A DNA stretch of 64,000 bases from Marisimplicoccus sp038110465 (GTDB taxonomy: Bacteria; Bacteroidota; Bacteroidia; Flavobacteriales; Flavobacteriaceae), in the NCBI GenBank assembly GCA_038110465.1, contig JAYNJU010000001.1, positions 62,001 to 126,000 of the forward strand. The letters run 5' to 3'. Positions within the stretch are counted from its first letter, which is position 1. Every line of letters starts with the position of its first letter. Positions 9,629-18,078 of the stretch are shown here, one piece after another. Position numbers and translations under genes: made by a program. The notes below the pieces were generated by a model that was given only the letters and a program-made list of their open reading frames with translations, ran no database searches and was not told where the DNA came from.

Positions 9629-10190
9629 ATCAATTGCCTTATTGTTCTTTCTATTTATATCTTGTCAATCTTCTTCAAAATATGATAGTTGGGTTAAAGA
9701 TGAGATGGCTAATGGAAAATATATTGATTCCATTCAGTTTGGATTAAAATTAGGTGACACAAAAAAAGATTTTTTTACTAAAGCATGGGAATTAAATAAT
9801 CAAGGCAAGGTTACCCATGGGCCAAATAATGATTTTATTGCCTATGAAATTGAGAATATGCCTGATGGTAAGAGAATGAATCATCTTTTTTATGGAACAT
9901 TTAATGACCAAGATATAATGACAGGTTTGGATATGAGATTTTACTTTTTAGGTTGGGCACCATGGAATGAAAATCTTTATTCAGATTCAGTATTGCCAAT
10001 AGCTATGGATTTTCTAATGCAATGGTATCCTGGAAATAATTTTGAATTAATTGAAAATGATGATTTATCTGATGATTTTTATGTAAAAATTGATGGAAAT
10101 AGACAAATAGTTATTCATAAATTGGATGAAAAAAACGTAAGAGCACAATTATCAGACTTAAGATATAAATATCCAAATCTTATAAAATAA
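9618..10190 (+). CDS. Small predicted lipoprotein of unknown function
   Basis: A 190-residue protein with a clear lipoprotein signal (lipobox FISC, Cys16). The start overlaps the end of the first VCBS gene by 11 bases, and the next VCBS gene begins one base after its stop, so it is translated within the same operon. I do not recognise a family. The mature part has a mixed alpha/beta look, with GLKLGDTKKDFFTKAWELN (about 43-61), then alternating hydrophobic strands and a Trp/Tyr-rich centre (FYFLGWAPWNENLY). The KLGDTKKDF segment resembles small periplasmic domains that sense or bind partners, but this is not evidence of function. Its fixed place between two large paralogues suggests a partner or chaperone role for those proteins. 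Confidence 0.85.
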   Translation: MLNRSIALLFFLFISCQSSSKYDSWVKDEMANGKYIDSIQFGLKLGDTKKDFFTKAWELNNQGKVTHGPNNDFIAYEIENMPDGKRMNHLFYGTFNDQDIMTGLDMRFYFLGWAPWNENLYSDSVLPIAMDFLMQWYPGNNFELIENDDLSDDFYVKIDGNRQIVIHKLDEKNVRAQLSDLRYKYPNLIK

Positions 10191-10191
10191 T

Positions 10192-13100
10192 ATGAATAAA
10201 ATAGTTACTCTTTTTTTTATATCATTTTACATAATTGGATGCCAAAACAACAATGAGACTTTATTTATATTAAAGTCCAGTTCTGAAACAAATATAGATT
10301 TTGAAAATAACTTAATATTTGATCAAGATTTTAATGTTTATACCTATAGAAATTTTTATAATGGAGGAGGGGTTTCAATAGGAGACATAAATAATGATGG
10401 ACTTCCTGATATTTATTTTACTTCTAATCAAAAGAAAAATGAATTATACTTAAATAAAGGAAATTTTGTGTTTGAAAATATTTCAGAAAAAGCTGGAATA
10501 GGTGGTTCTAGGGCATGGTCAACTGGAGTTACTATGGTTGATATTAATGCAGATGGATTATTAGATATTTATGTATGTAATTCAGGAGATGTTGATGGAG
10601 ATAATAAGCAAAATGAATTGTTTATTAATCAAGGAAATTTAACATTTAAAGAAGAGGCCAAGAAATACGGGTTAGACGATCCAGGTTATTCAACTCATGC
10701 TAGTTTTTTTGATTATGACAAAGACGGTGACTTAGATGTTTATCTTTTAAATAATTCTTATCAAGCAATTGGAAGTTTTGATTTAAGAAGAAATGAAAGA
10801 CCTATTAGAGATAAAGATGGAGGGGATAAATTACTACAAAATCAAGATGGTAAATTTGTTGATGTAAGTGAGAAAGCTGGAATATACGGATCTGTTATTG
10901 GATTTGGTTTAGGCGTAACTGTTGGCGATGTAAATTCTGATGGATGGGAAGATTTATATGTTTCCAATGATTTTTTTGAGAGAGACTATCTATATATAAA
11001 TAATCAAGACGGTACTTTTAGTGAAAGATTAACAGATGCAATTTCTTCAATAAGTGCTGCTTCAATGGGCGCTGATATGGCTGACATAGATAACGATGGT
11101 GCAGCTGATATTTTTGTCACTGAGATGTTGCCTTCTGAATATGAAAGGCTTAAATCTGTGACTACTTTTGAAAATTGGGATAAATACCAATATAATGTTG
11201 ATAACGGCTACTATCATCAGTTTACAAGAAATACCCTACAACTGAACAATGGAGATAATACTTTTAGTGAAATTGGAAGATTAGCAGGCGTTGAAGCTTC
11301 TGATTGGAGTTGGGGAGCTTTATTCTTTGATATGAATAATGATGGATTTAAGGACTTATTCATTGCAAATGGTATTTATCGTGATTTAACCGATCAAGAT
11401 TATTTACAATATGTATCAAGTGAACAGGTTTTGATGTCAATAGTTTCTAATGAAGAAGTTGAATATGCTAAATTGGTAGAAATTATACCTTCAAGGCCGG
11501 TAAAGAATCATGCCTATATTAATTTAGGAAATCTAAAATTTAAGAATGAAGAATCAACCGGTTTACTGACTCCAAGTTTCAGCAATGGTTCAGCTTATGG
11601 AGATTTAGATAACGATGGGGATTTAGATCTTGTAGTCAATAATGTTAACATGCCATCTTTTATTTATGAAAATAAAACTAATGAAAAGCTTATTGGTAAC
11701 TACCTTCAATTTGAAATAAAAGGAACTGGTAAGAATACAAATGCAATTGGAACTCAAATTAAGATTTCAGATGGTTTAAATTCGTATTATCTTCAACATC
11801 AACCAATCAGGGGGTTTCAATCTAGTATGGATTTAAGACCACATATTGGTCTTAAATCAAGCAGTCCAGTAGATATTGAAGTAACTTGGCCAAATGGTAA
11901 AAAAAGCTTTTTTAAAGAAGTTGAGGTTAATCAGTTTTTAAAGATTAGTCAAGATGACTCAAATGATATTCGTTCAAATAGCACTGAAGCAAATTCAAAA
12001 AAAATATTTGAAGAAGTTAATCATAGTTTAGGTTATTCTCATTCTGAGAATTTGTTTATAGACTTCAATAGAAACAGATTATTTCCTCATATGCTTAGCA
12101 CACCAGGACCTAAAATTATTTCAGGAGATATTAACGGAGATGGATTTGAAGAGATATTTATTCCTGGATCTAAAGATAATAATTCAAAGCTATTAAGGTG
12201 GATTAGTAACTCATTTGAGGTTGATAATTCTTTTATTTTAACAGATGAGCTTCAATCAGAAATTATCGAACCATTATTTTTTGATGCTGATAAAGATGGT
12301 GATCTTGATTTATATATTGCAAATGGAGGTATAGAGTTTTCAAAATTCATTCCTTATCTATCTGATAGATTATATTTTAATGACGGTGAAGGAAATTTCA
12401 CTGAAAGTAAATTAGAACTACCAACAAAAACAAACTTCTTTAATTCAGGAACAGTAGAGGCATCAGATATTGATGGAGATAATGACATCGATTTGTTTGT
12501 AGGAGAGCGTTTAATATCTGATTCATATGGAGTACCTGGTTCAGGATACTTACTTATAAATGATGGAAATGGATCTTTTACAGATCAGACAATAGAAAAA
12601 GCACCAGAACTTCAAAAAATAGGATTGATAACTGATGCTAAATTTGCAGATATTGATGGAGATAATGACATGGATCTTGTTGTTGTTGGAGAATTCATGA
12701 GTGTTAGTATTTTTTATAATGATGAAGGTAATTTTAAATCATCAAATACAAATATTTCCAAATATAAAGGATGGTGGAACACTATTGAAATAGAAGATTT
12801 GAATGGAGATGGATTACTAGATATTGTTGCAGGAAATCATGGTTTAAATTCAAGATTTAGTGCTAGTCAAGAATTTCCAATTAAACTTTATGTCAATGAT
12901 TTTGATGGTAATGAACAACTTGACCCTATACTAACATTTAAAAGAGAAGATGGTAAGTTTTATCCTTATGATTTAAGACATAATTTAATTGATCAAATGA
13001 AGCCTCTAAAAAAGATTTTCCCTGATTATACGTCTTTTAAATCTGCCAGTATTGAGGATATGTTTACGTCTGAACAAATAGAACAAAGTATTGAACTTAG

Positions 13101-13467
13101 TATAAATCTTTTAACAAGTTCAATTTTTTTTAATAATGGAGATGGTAATTTTTTAATCTATGAATTACCACAAAGGGCACAATTTTCTCCTATTTATTCT
13201 TTATTGATTAGAGACTTTGATAATGATGGGGATAATGATATTCTAGCTGGTGGAAATTTATATAATACAAAACCAGAAATAGGTAGATATGATGCAAGTT
13301 TTGGAACATTTTTAGAAAATGACGGTGCAGGTAACTTTACCTCTCCCCCAAATGGGTATGGTTTTAAAATAGATGGAGAAATTAGATCAATTATAGAATC
13401 TAATAATCAAATTATAGTTGGAAGAAACTCTAAGCCACTAGGTATATTTAAGAAAACTAATGAATAG
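10192..13467 (+). CDS. FG-GAP/VCBS-repeat lipoprotein with ASPIC/UnbV domain, paralogue 2
   Basis: 1,091 residues with lipobox IIGC (Cys17). The layout matches the first paralogue: an N-terminal YTYRNFYNGGGVSIGDINNDG block near residue 45-65, repeated D-x-D-x-D-G calcium loops, an ASPIC/UnbV domain (about 502-570; NAIGTQI, RGFQSS, VTWPNGKK), and a second propeller with loops such as FDADKDGDLDLYI and SDIDGDNDIDLFV. The shared order of domains but substantial sequence difference points to an old tandem duplication. It would be anchored to the outer membrane and probably exposed at the surface. The end overlaps the third paralogue by 8 bases, so the two are translationally coupled. The ligand is unknown. 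Confidence 0.9.
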   Translation: MNKIVTLFFISFYIIGCQNNNETLFILKSSSETNIDFENNLIFDQDFNVYTYRNFYNGGGVSIGDINNDGLPDIYFTSNQKKNELYLNKGNFVFENISEKAGIGGSRAWSTGVTMVDINADGLLDIYVCNSGDVDGDNKQNELFINQGNLTFKEEAKKYGLDDPGYSTHASFFDYDKDGDLDVYLLNNSYQAIGSFDLRRNERPIRDKDGGDKLLQNQDGKFVDVSEKAGIYGSVIGFGLGVTVGDVNSDGWEDLYVSNDFFERDYLYINNQDGTFSERLTDAISSISAASMGADMADIDNDGAADIFVTEMLPSEYERLKSVTTFENWDKYQYNVDNGYYHQFTRNTLQLNNGDNTFSEIGRLAGVEASDWSWGALFFDMNNDGFKDLFIANGIYRDLTDQDYLQYVSSEQVLMSIVSNEEVEYAKLVEIIPSRPVKNHAYINLGNLKFKNEESTGLLTPSFSNGSAYGDLDNDGDLDLVVNNVNMPSFIYENKTNEKLIGNYLQFEIKGTGKNTNAIGTQIKISDGLNSYYLQHQPIRGFQSSMDLRPHIGLKSSSPVDIEVTWPNGKKSFFKEVEVNQFLKISQDDSNDIRSNSTEANSKKIFEEVNHSLGYSHSENLFIDFNRNRLFPHMLSTPGPKIISGDINGDGFEEIFIPGSKDNNSKLLRWISNSFEVDNSFILTDELQSEIIEPLFFDADKDGDLDLYIANGGIEFSKFIPYLSDRLYFNDGEGNFTESKLELPTKTNFFNSGTVEASDIDGDNDIDLFVGERLISDSYGVPGSGYLLINDGNGSFTDQTIEKAPELQKIGLITDAKFADIDGDNDMDLVVVGEFMSVSIFYNDEGNFKSSNTNISKYKGWWNTIEIEDLNGDGLLDIVAGNHGLNSRFSASQEFPIKLYVNDFDGNEQLDPILTFKREDGKFYPYDLRHNLIDQMKPLKKIFPDYTSFKSASIEDMFTSEQIEQSIELSINLLTSSIFFNNGDGNFLIYELPQRAQFSPIYSLLIRDFDNDGDNDILAGGNLYNTKPEIGRYDASFGTFLENDGAGNFTSPPNGYGFKIDGEIRSIIESNNQIIVGRNSKPLGIFKKTNE

Positions 13468-16400
13468 AATTTTACTACACATTTCAACTTTAGTATTGTT
13501 AACCTCATGTTCTAATGAGATTGTAAATAATTCTGATATTTTTTTTGATTCATTAAGTTCTGATAAAACAGGAATTACATTTAATAATTCTTTAAAATCA
13601 TCTGATTTAAATATTATTGAATATTTATATTACTACAATGGTGGGGGTGTTGGGATAGGAGACCTTAACAATGATGGGCTTGATGATATATTTTTTTCTG
13701 GTAATGAAGTAGAAGATAAACTTTACCTAAATAAAGGTAATATGGTTTTTGAAGATATATCAACCTCATCAGGTATAAATTATAAGAATTTCTGGTCAAC
13801 TGGAGTTAGTTTAGCTGATGTTAATAACGATGGGTATATAGATATTTATGTTTCCACAGTTAGTAATTATAAAAATCTAAATGGACATAATAGATTATTT
13901 ATAAATAATGGAAATCTCACTTTTACAGAGTCATCAAAAAAGGTTGGACTTGATTTTATGGGATTTGGAACTCAAGCAAGTTTTTTTGATTTTGATAATG
14001 ATGGTGATTTAGATGTCTACCTTCTTAATCATTCTACTCATACTCCAAGAAATTATGGAAAATCTGAAAATAGAAAAGAAAGGGATTATGTATCAGGGGA
14101 CAGATTATATGAAAATTTATTAGAATCTGGAGATTTAAAATTTAAAGAAGTAACTGATTCTTCAGGGATTTACTCAAGTTCCCTAGGATATGGTCTTGCA
14201 ATTTCTACTGTTGATATAAATCAAGATGGATTTATAGATATTTATGTTGGTAATGATTTTCATGAAAATGACTATTTATATATTAATAATGGGGATAAGA
14301 CTTTTTCAGAAATTTCAGAAAATACTATAAATCATACTTCTAGGTTTACTATGGGAGTTGATATATCAGATATAAATGGAGACACTTTAAACGATATATT
14401 TTCTTTAGATATGATGCCATATCAATCAGATATTTTTATGAAATCAGGAGGAGAAGATTCTGATAAGGTGACTCAAATAAAAAAGGAATATGGATATAAT
14501 GATCAACTTGCCAGAAATCATATGCAGATAGGAACTAAAGAAGGAGTTTTTAAAGAGATTGCTTTAATGACTAATACATACGCTACAGACTGGAGTTGGT
14601 CAGTATTATTAGAAGATTATGATAATGATACTGATACCGATATTTTTATTTCAAATGGAATTTTTAAGAGACCAAATGATCTAGATTTTATAAATTTTCA
14701 AAGTAATATTTTATATGAAGATTATATAAATGATGAAAAGAGACTTGAGAATGATTTAATTTCTCAAATGCCAACACTGAAATTACCAAATTCTTTTTTT
14801 ACACAAGAATCATCTTACAAATTTAAATTACTTGGAGATAAATCAGGAATTTTACCATCTTATTCAAACGGTTCAGCAGTTTCTGATTTAGACAATGATG
14901 GCGATTTAGATATAATATCTAATAATATTAATGATGAAGCTGAAGTATTAGAAAATAAATCAGAAAAATTTAATAATTCCTTTGTTCAATTTAATATTTA
15001 TAATAGTTATGGATCTCCATCTTTAGGCTCTAAGGTTATAGTCTATCTAAAAAATAAAAAAATGATTAAAGAGATAAACAACACAAGGGGATTTGCTTCA
15101 TCATCATCATCAAGATTACATTTTGGACTAGCTAATTATAATAAAATTGACTCAGTAGAAGTTACATGGCTAGATGGTTCATATAAAACTTTATACGATA
15201 TTGAAATTAATAAAGTTCATGATATTCACAAGAAAAATTTAACTTTTAAAAGCTCAAAACAAGAAATTATTAATTCGTTTCAACCAGAAAAAACAAATAT
15301 TATTCATATTGAAAATAATTATTTAGATTACGAAAGGGAACCCCTGTTGCCAGAAAGACTATCATTAGAGGGGCCTGCATTTGCTAAGTCAGATTTTAAT
15401 GGAGATGGACTGGATGACTTTTTTATAGGAGGTGCAAAATTACAGCCTTCAAAAATATACATTCAAAAAGAAGATAGCTCATTTATCAAAATAGAAAATA
15501 TAGTATTTGATCAAGATGCACAATTTGAAGATGTTGATGCTGAAGCTTTTGATTTTGATCAAGATGGAGATTTAGATTTATATGTCATGAGTGGTGGGAA
15601 TGAATATGTAGATGGAGATTCTAATTTAATGGATAGACTATATATAAATGACGGTAAAGCAAACTTTATTAAATTTCCTGCTAATCTGCCTAGTACAAAT
15701 GGAGGTTCTATATCTTCTGCAGATTTTAATGAAGATGGTTATCAAGACTTATTTATTGGTAGTAGATCAATACCTGGTGGTTATGGACTTTCTCCTATTA
15801 GCATAATTGTGAAAAGTTCACCTGATACGGATTCTTACTTTCAAGTTATTGCTCAATCTCCACTCGGATTAATTACAGATAGTAAGTTTGTTGATATTAA
15901 TAATGATGAAATACTTGACCTTATAATTGTTGGAGATTGGATGCCTGTAACTGTTTTAATTGGTGAAGGAGATAATAAATTTACAAATCAAACTACAAAT
16001 TTTGGACTTGGAGATACCTCAGGTTTTTGGAATACAATTGAGGTTACAGATATAAATAATGATGGTAAACTAGATATAATAGCAGGTAACTCTGGTTTAA
16101 ATCATAAGTGGAAGGCTTCTAAAGAGGATCCTATTACTGCATATCTTGATGATTATGATGAAAATTCATCTCTAGATCCAATAATTTTTTATAATTTTTT
16201 TGGTGAGCAAGTTCCATTTGCATCTCGAGATAAACTTGTTTTTTCTCTTCCTTATTTAAAGAAAAAATTTTTAAAATATAATGAATTTGTAAAAGCAAGA
16301 AATATAGAGTCATTAACTGGCAATAGAGAAGTTTTTCAAACTAAAATAGTTAATGAGATGAGATCTATGATTTTTATTCAAGACAATGAAAATAAATTTA

Positions 16401-16696
16401 AATCAGTTCCTCTTCCAGATGAACTTCAACTATCTACTATTGAAGACTTTCATGTAGAAGGAGATAAATTATTTTATGTTGGAAATTTTAGTGGATATGT
16501 TTCTGAATTAGGCCCATCTTATTCAAATCCAGGTGGAGTATTAATAGGTTATGATGGAATAAATTTCAATGAGCATAAATCTTTAAATCTTCCAATTAAA
16601 TTTGAAGGAAGGCATATCGATAAAATAAATAATAATACTTTATTAATTATAGGAAACAACAATAATGCATATAAATTAACTTTTAGTGAAAAATAA
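13460..16696 (+). CDS. FG-GAP/VCBS-repeat lipoprotein with ASPIC/UnbV domain, paralogue 3
   Basis: 1,078 residues with lipobox LTSC (Cys17). It has the same two-propeller architecture: YLYYYNGGGVGIGDLNNDG (about 55-72) opens the first FG-GAP group, the ASPIC/UnbV domain lies near 510-577 (SLGSKVIVYL, RGFASSSSSRLHFGLA, VTWLDG), and the second group includes SDFNGDGLDDFFI and FDFDQDGDLDLYV. The start overlaps the preceding gene by 8 bases. A perfect TAnnTTTG box begins at the base following its stop and probably drives the next gene separately. As with its relatives, Ca-stabilised protein-protein or glycan interaction at the cell surface is the family-based expectation, and no catalytic residues are apparent. 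Confidence 0.9.
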   Translation: MNRILLHISTLVLLTSCSNEIVNNSDIFFDSLSSDKTGITFNNSLKSSDLNIIEYLYYYNGGGVGIGDLNNDGLDDIFFSGNEVEDKLYLNKGNMVFEDISTSSGINYKNFWSTGVSLADVNNDGYIDIYVSTVSNYKNLNGHNRLFINNGNLTFTESSKKVGLDFMGFGTQASFFDFDNDGDLDVYLLNHSTHTPRNYGKSENRKERDYVSGDRLYENLLESGDLKFKEVTDSSGIYSSSLGYGLAISTVDINQDGFIDIYVGNDFHENDYLYINNGDKTFSEISENTINHTSRFTMGVDISDINGDTLNDIFSLDMMPYQSDIFMKSGGEDSDKVTQIKKEYGYNDQLARNHMQIGTKEGVFKEIALMTNTYATDWSWSVLLEDYDNDTDTDIFISNGIFKRPNDLDFINFQSNILYEDYINDEKRLENDLISQMPTLKLPNSFFTQESSYKFKLLGDKSGILPSYSNGSAVSDLDNDGDLDIISNNINDEAEVLENKSEKFNNSFVQFNIYNSYGSPSLGSKVIVYLKNKKMIKEINNTRGFASSSSSRLHFGLANYNKIDSVEVTWLDGSYKTLYDIEINKVHDIHKKNLTFKSSKQEIINSFQPEKTNIIHIENNYLDYEREPLLPERLSLEGPAFAKSDFNGDGLDDFFIGGAKLQPSKIYIQKEDSSFIKIENIVFDQDAQFEDVDAEAFDFDQDGDLDLYVMSGGNEYVDGDSNLMDRLYINDGKANFIKFPANLPSTNGGSISSADFNEDGYQDLFIGSRSIPGGYGLSPISIIVKSSPDTDSYFQVIAQSPLGLITDSKFVDINNDEILDLIIVGDWMPVTVLIGEGDNKFTNQTTNFGLGDTSGFWNTIEVTDINNDGKLDIIAGNSGLNHKWKASKEDPITAYLDDYDENSSLDPIIFYNFFGEQVPFASRDKLVFSLPYLKKKFLKYNEFVKARNIESLTGNREVFQTKIVNEMRSMIFIQDNENKFKSVPLPDELQLSTIEDFHVEGDKLFYVGNFSGYVSELGPSYSNPGGVLIGYDGINFNEHKSLNLPIKFEGRHIDKINNNTLLIIGNNNNAYKLTFSEK

Positions 16697-16704
16697 TACA
16701 TTTG
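16697..16704 (+). promoter_or_regulatory. -7 promoter element (TACATTTG) of the haloperoxidase-like gene
   Basis: A perfect TAnnTTTG match starts at the base after the stop codon of the third VCBS gene and ends 4 bases before the ATG at 16709. Transcription starting a few bases after the box would begin at or next to the A of ATG, giving a leaderless message. Confidence 0.65.
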
Positions 16705-16708
16705 CATA

Positions 16709-18076
16709 ATGAGTAATTTTTCAAAAATATATAGCATTTTTCTTATTGGTTTCTTTTTATTTGGTTGTGAGTCAGATGAAAGGTATATTGACAGACTAAA
16801 CGAAACATCACTCTTTAATGATACTATGCAGCAGTTAACTGATGTTATAGTTTACGATATTTTTTCTCCTCCAGTTGCTTCAAGAGTTTATGTATATCCT
16901 ACTATCGCTGCTTATTCTATCATGCAAAAAGCATATCCAGAAAAGTATAAAAGTCTAGAAGGACAATTAAATGATTATTCAAGTATTTCCGATATTAATG
17001 ATCCAAATATAATTCCAAATTTATCAGCTATTCATGCTTTTTTATTTGTAGGAAAGTCATTAATTTTTTCAGAAAATAAAATTGATGAATACAGAGAGAA
17101 TTTATACAAAGATTTACAAAAATTAGGTCTGCCAAAAAGAAAATTGAATCAATCAATAGCCTATGGAGAAATTGTGGCTAATGAAATTCTAAAGTGGGCT
17201 GATAATGATTTTTATAAGCAAACAAGGACTTATCCTAAATATACTATTCAACGGGAAGATAGATACTGGAAGCCTACTCCCCCTGATTATATGGAGGGAA
17301 TTGAGCCTCATTGGAATAAAATTAGACCAATGATAATTCCTTATGCAAATATTTTTAATCCTCCTCCTCCGTTAAAAATTGATATGAACTATGGAAGTCC
17401 TTTTTATGATGAGCTACTAGAAGTTTATAGGGTTGGTAGACAAATTAATGAAAATAATGATGATAGTGAAGAATCAAAAATTGCTGCTTTTTGGGATTGT
17501 AATCCATATGTTTCACACCATAAAGGACATGCAATGTTTGCAACTAAAAAGATAACTCCTGGTGGACACTGGATTGGAATTACTAAAATTGCTACAGAGC
17601 TATCTAATGACAGTTTTGATGAAGCAATTAATTCATATTTGCAAGTGTCAATTGCTCTCTTTGATGGTTTTATTTCAAATTGGGATACTAAGTGGAATAC
17701 TCTTGTGGTTAGACCTGAGACATTAATAAATCAGTATATAGATGAAGAATGGTTACCTAAATTACAAACTCCACCGTTTCCTGAATATACATCTGGACAT
17801 TCTGTAATCTCTAAAGCATCTGCTGTTGTGTTGACTAAAATATATGGAGATGATTTTTCATTTGATGATACTACGGAGGTGAAATATGGCTTACCTATTA
17901 GATCATTCAGCTCTTTCATGCATGCTGCTGATGAAGCAGCAATCTCAAGACTTTATGGAGGTATTCATTATAGGATGGCTATAGAACATGGAGTAATTCA
18001 AGGAGAAAGAGTAGGTTCTTATATATCAACATATTTAAATTCTCGCAAAGATAATCAGGATATTGCCCAAAATTAA
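16709..18076 (+). CDS. Vanadium-dependent haloperoxidase / PAP2-superfamily lipoprotein
   Basis: 455 residues with lipobox LFGC (Cys20) and an acidic ESDER tail to the signal that suits surface export. The full PAP2/vanadate-binding set is visible: Lys328 and Arg335 in KWNTLVVRP, Ser362-Gly363-His364 in YTSGHSV, and Arg414 with His420 in SRLYGGIH. These residues bind phosphate or vanadate in acid phosphatases and vanadium haloperoxidases. The length and the all-helical N-terminal domain are closer to bacterial haloperoxidase-like proteins than to short PAP2 phosphatases. Whether it oxidises halides or acts as a phosphatase cannot be decided from sequence. It follows three VCBS lipoproteins by 12 bases and has its own promoter box. 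The convergent symporter gene ends 2 bases away. Confidence 0.85.
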   Translation: MSNFSKIYSIFLIGFFLFGCESDERYIDRLNETSLFNDTMQQLTDVIVYDIFSPPVASRVYVYPTIAAYSIMQKAYPEKYKSLEGQLNDYSSISDINDPNIIPNLSAIHAFLFVGKSLIFSENKIDEYRENLYKDLQKLGLPKRKLNQSIAYGEIVANEILKWADNDFYKQTRTYPKYTIQREDRYWKPTPPDYMEGIEPHWNKIRPMIIPYANIFNPPPPLKIDMNYGSPFYDELLEVYRVGRQINENNDDSEESKIAAFWDCNPYVSHHKGHAMFATKKITPGGHWIGITKIATELSNDSFDEAINSYLQVSIALFDGFISNWDTKWNTLVVRPETLINQYIDEEWLPKLQTPPFPEYTSGHSVISKASAVVLTKIYGDDFSFDDTTEVKYGLPIRSFSSFMHAADEAAISRLYGGIHYRMAIEHGVIQGERVGSYISTYLNSRKDNQDIAQN

Positions 18077-18078
18077 CC

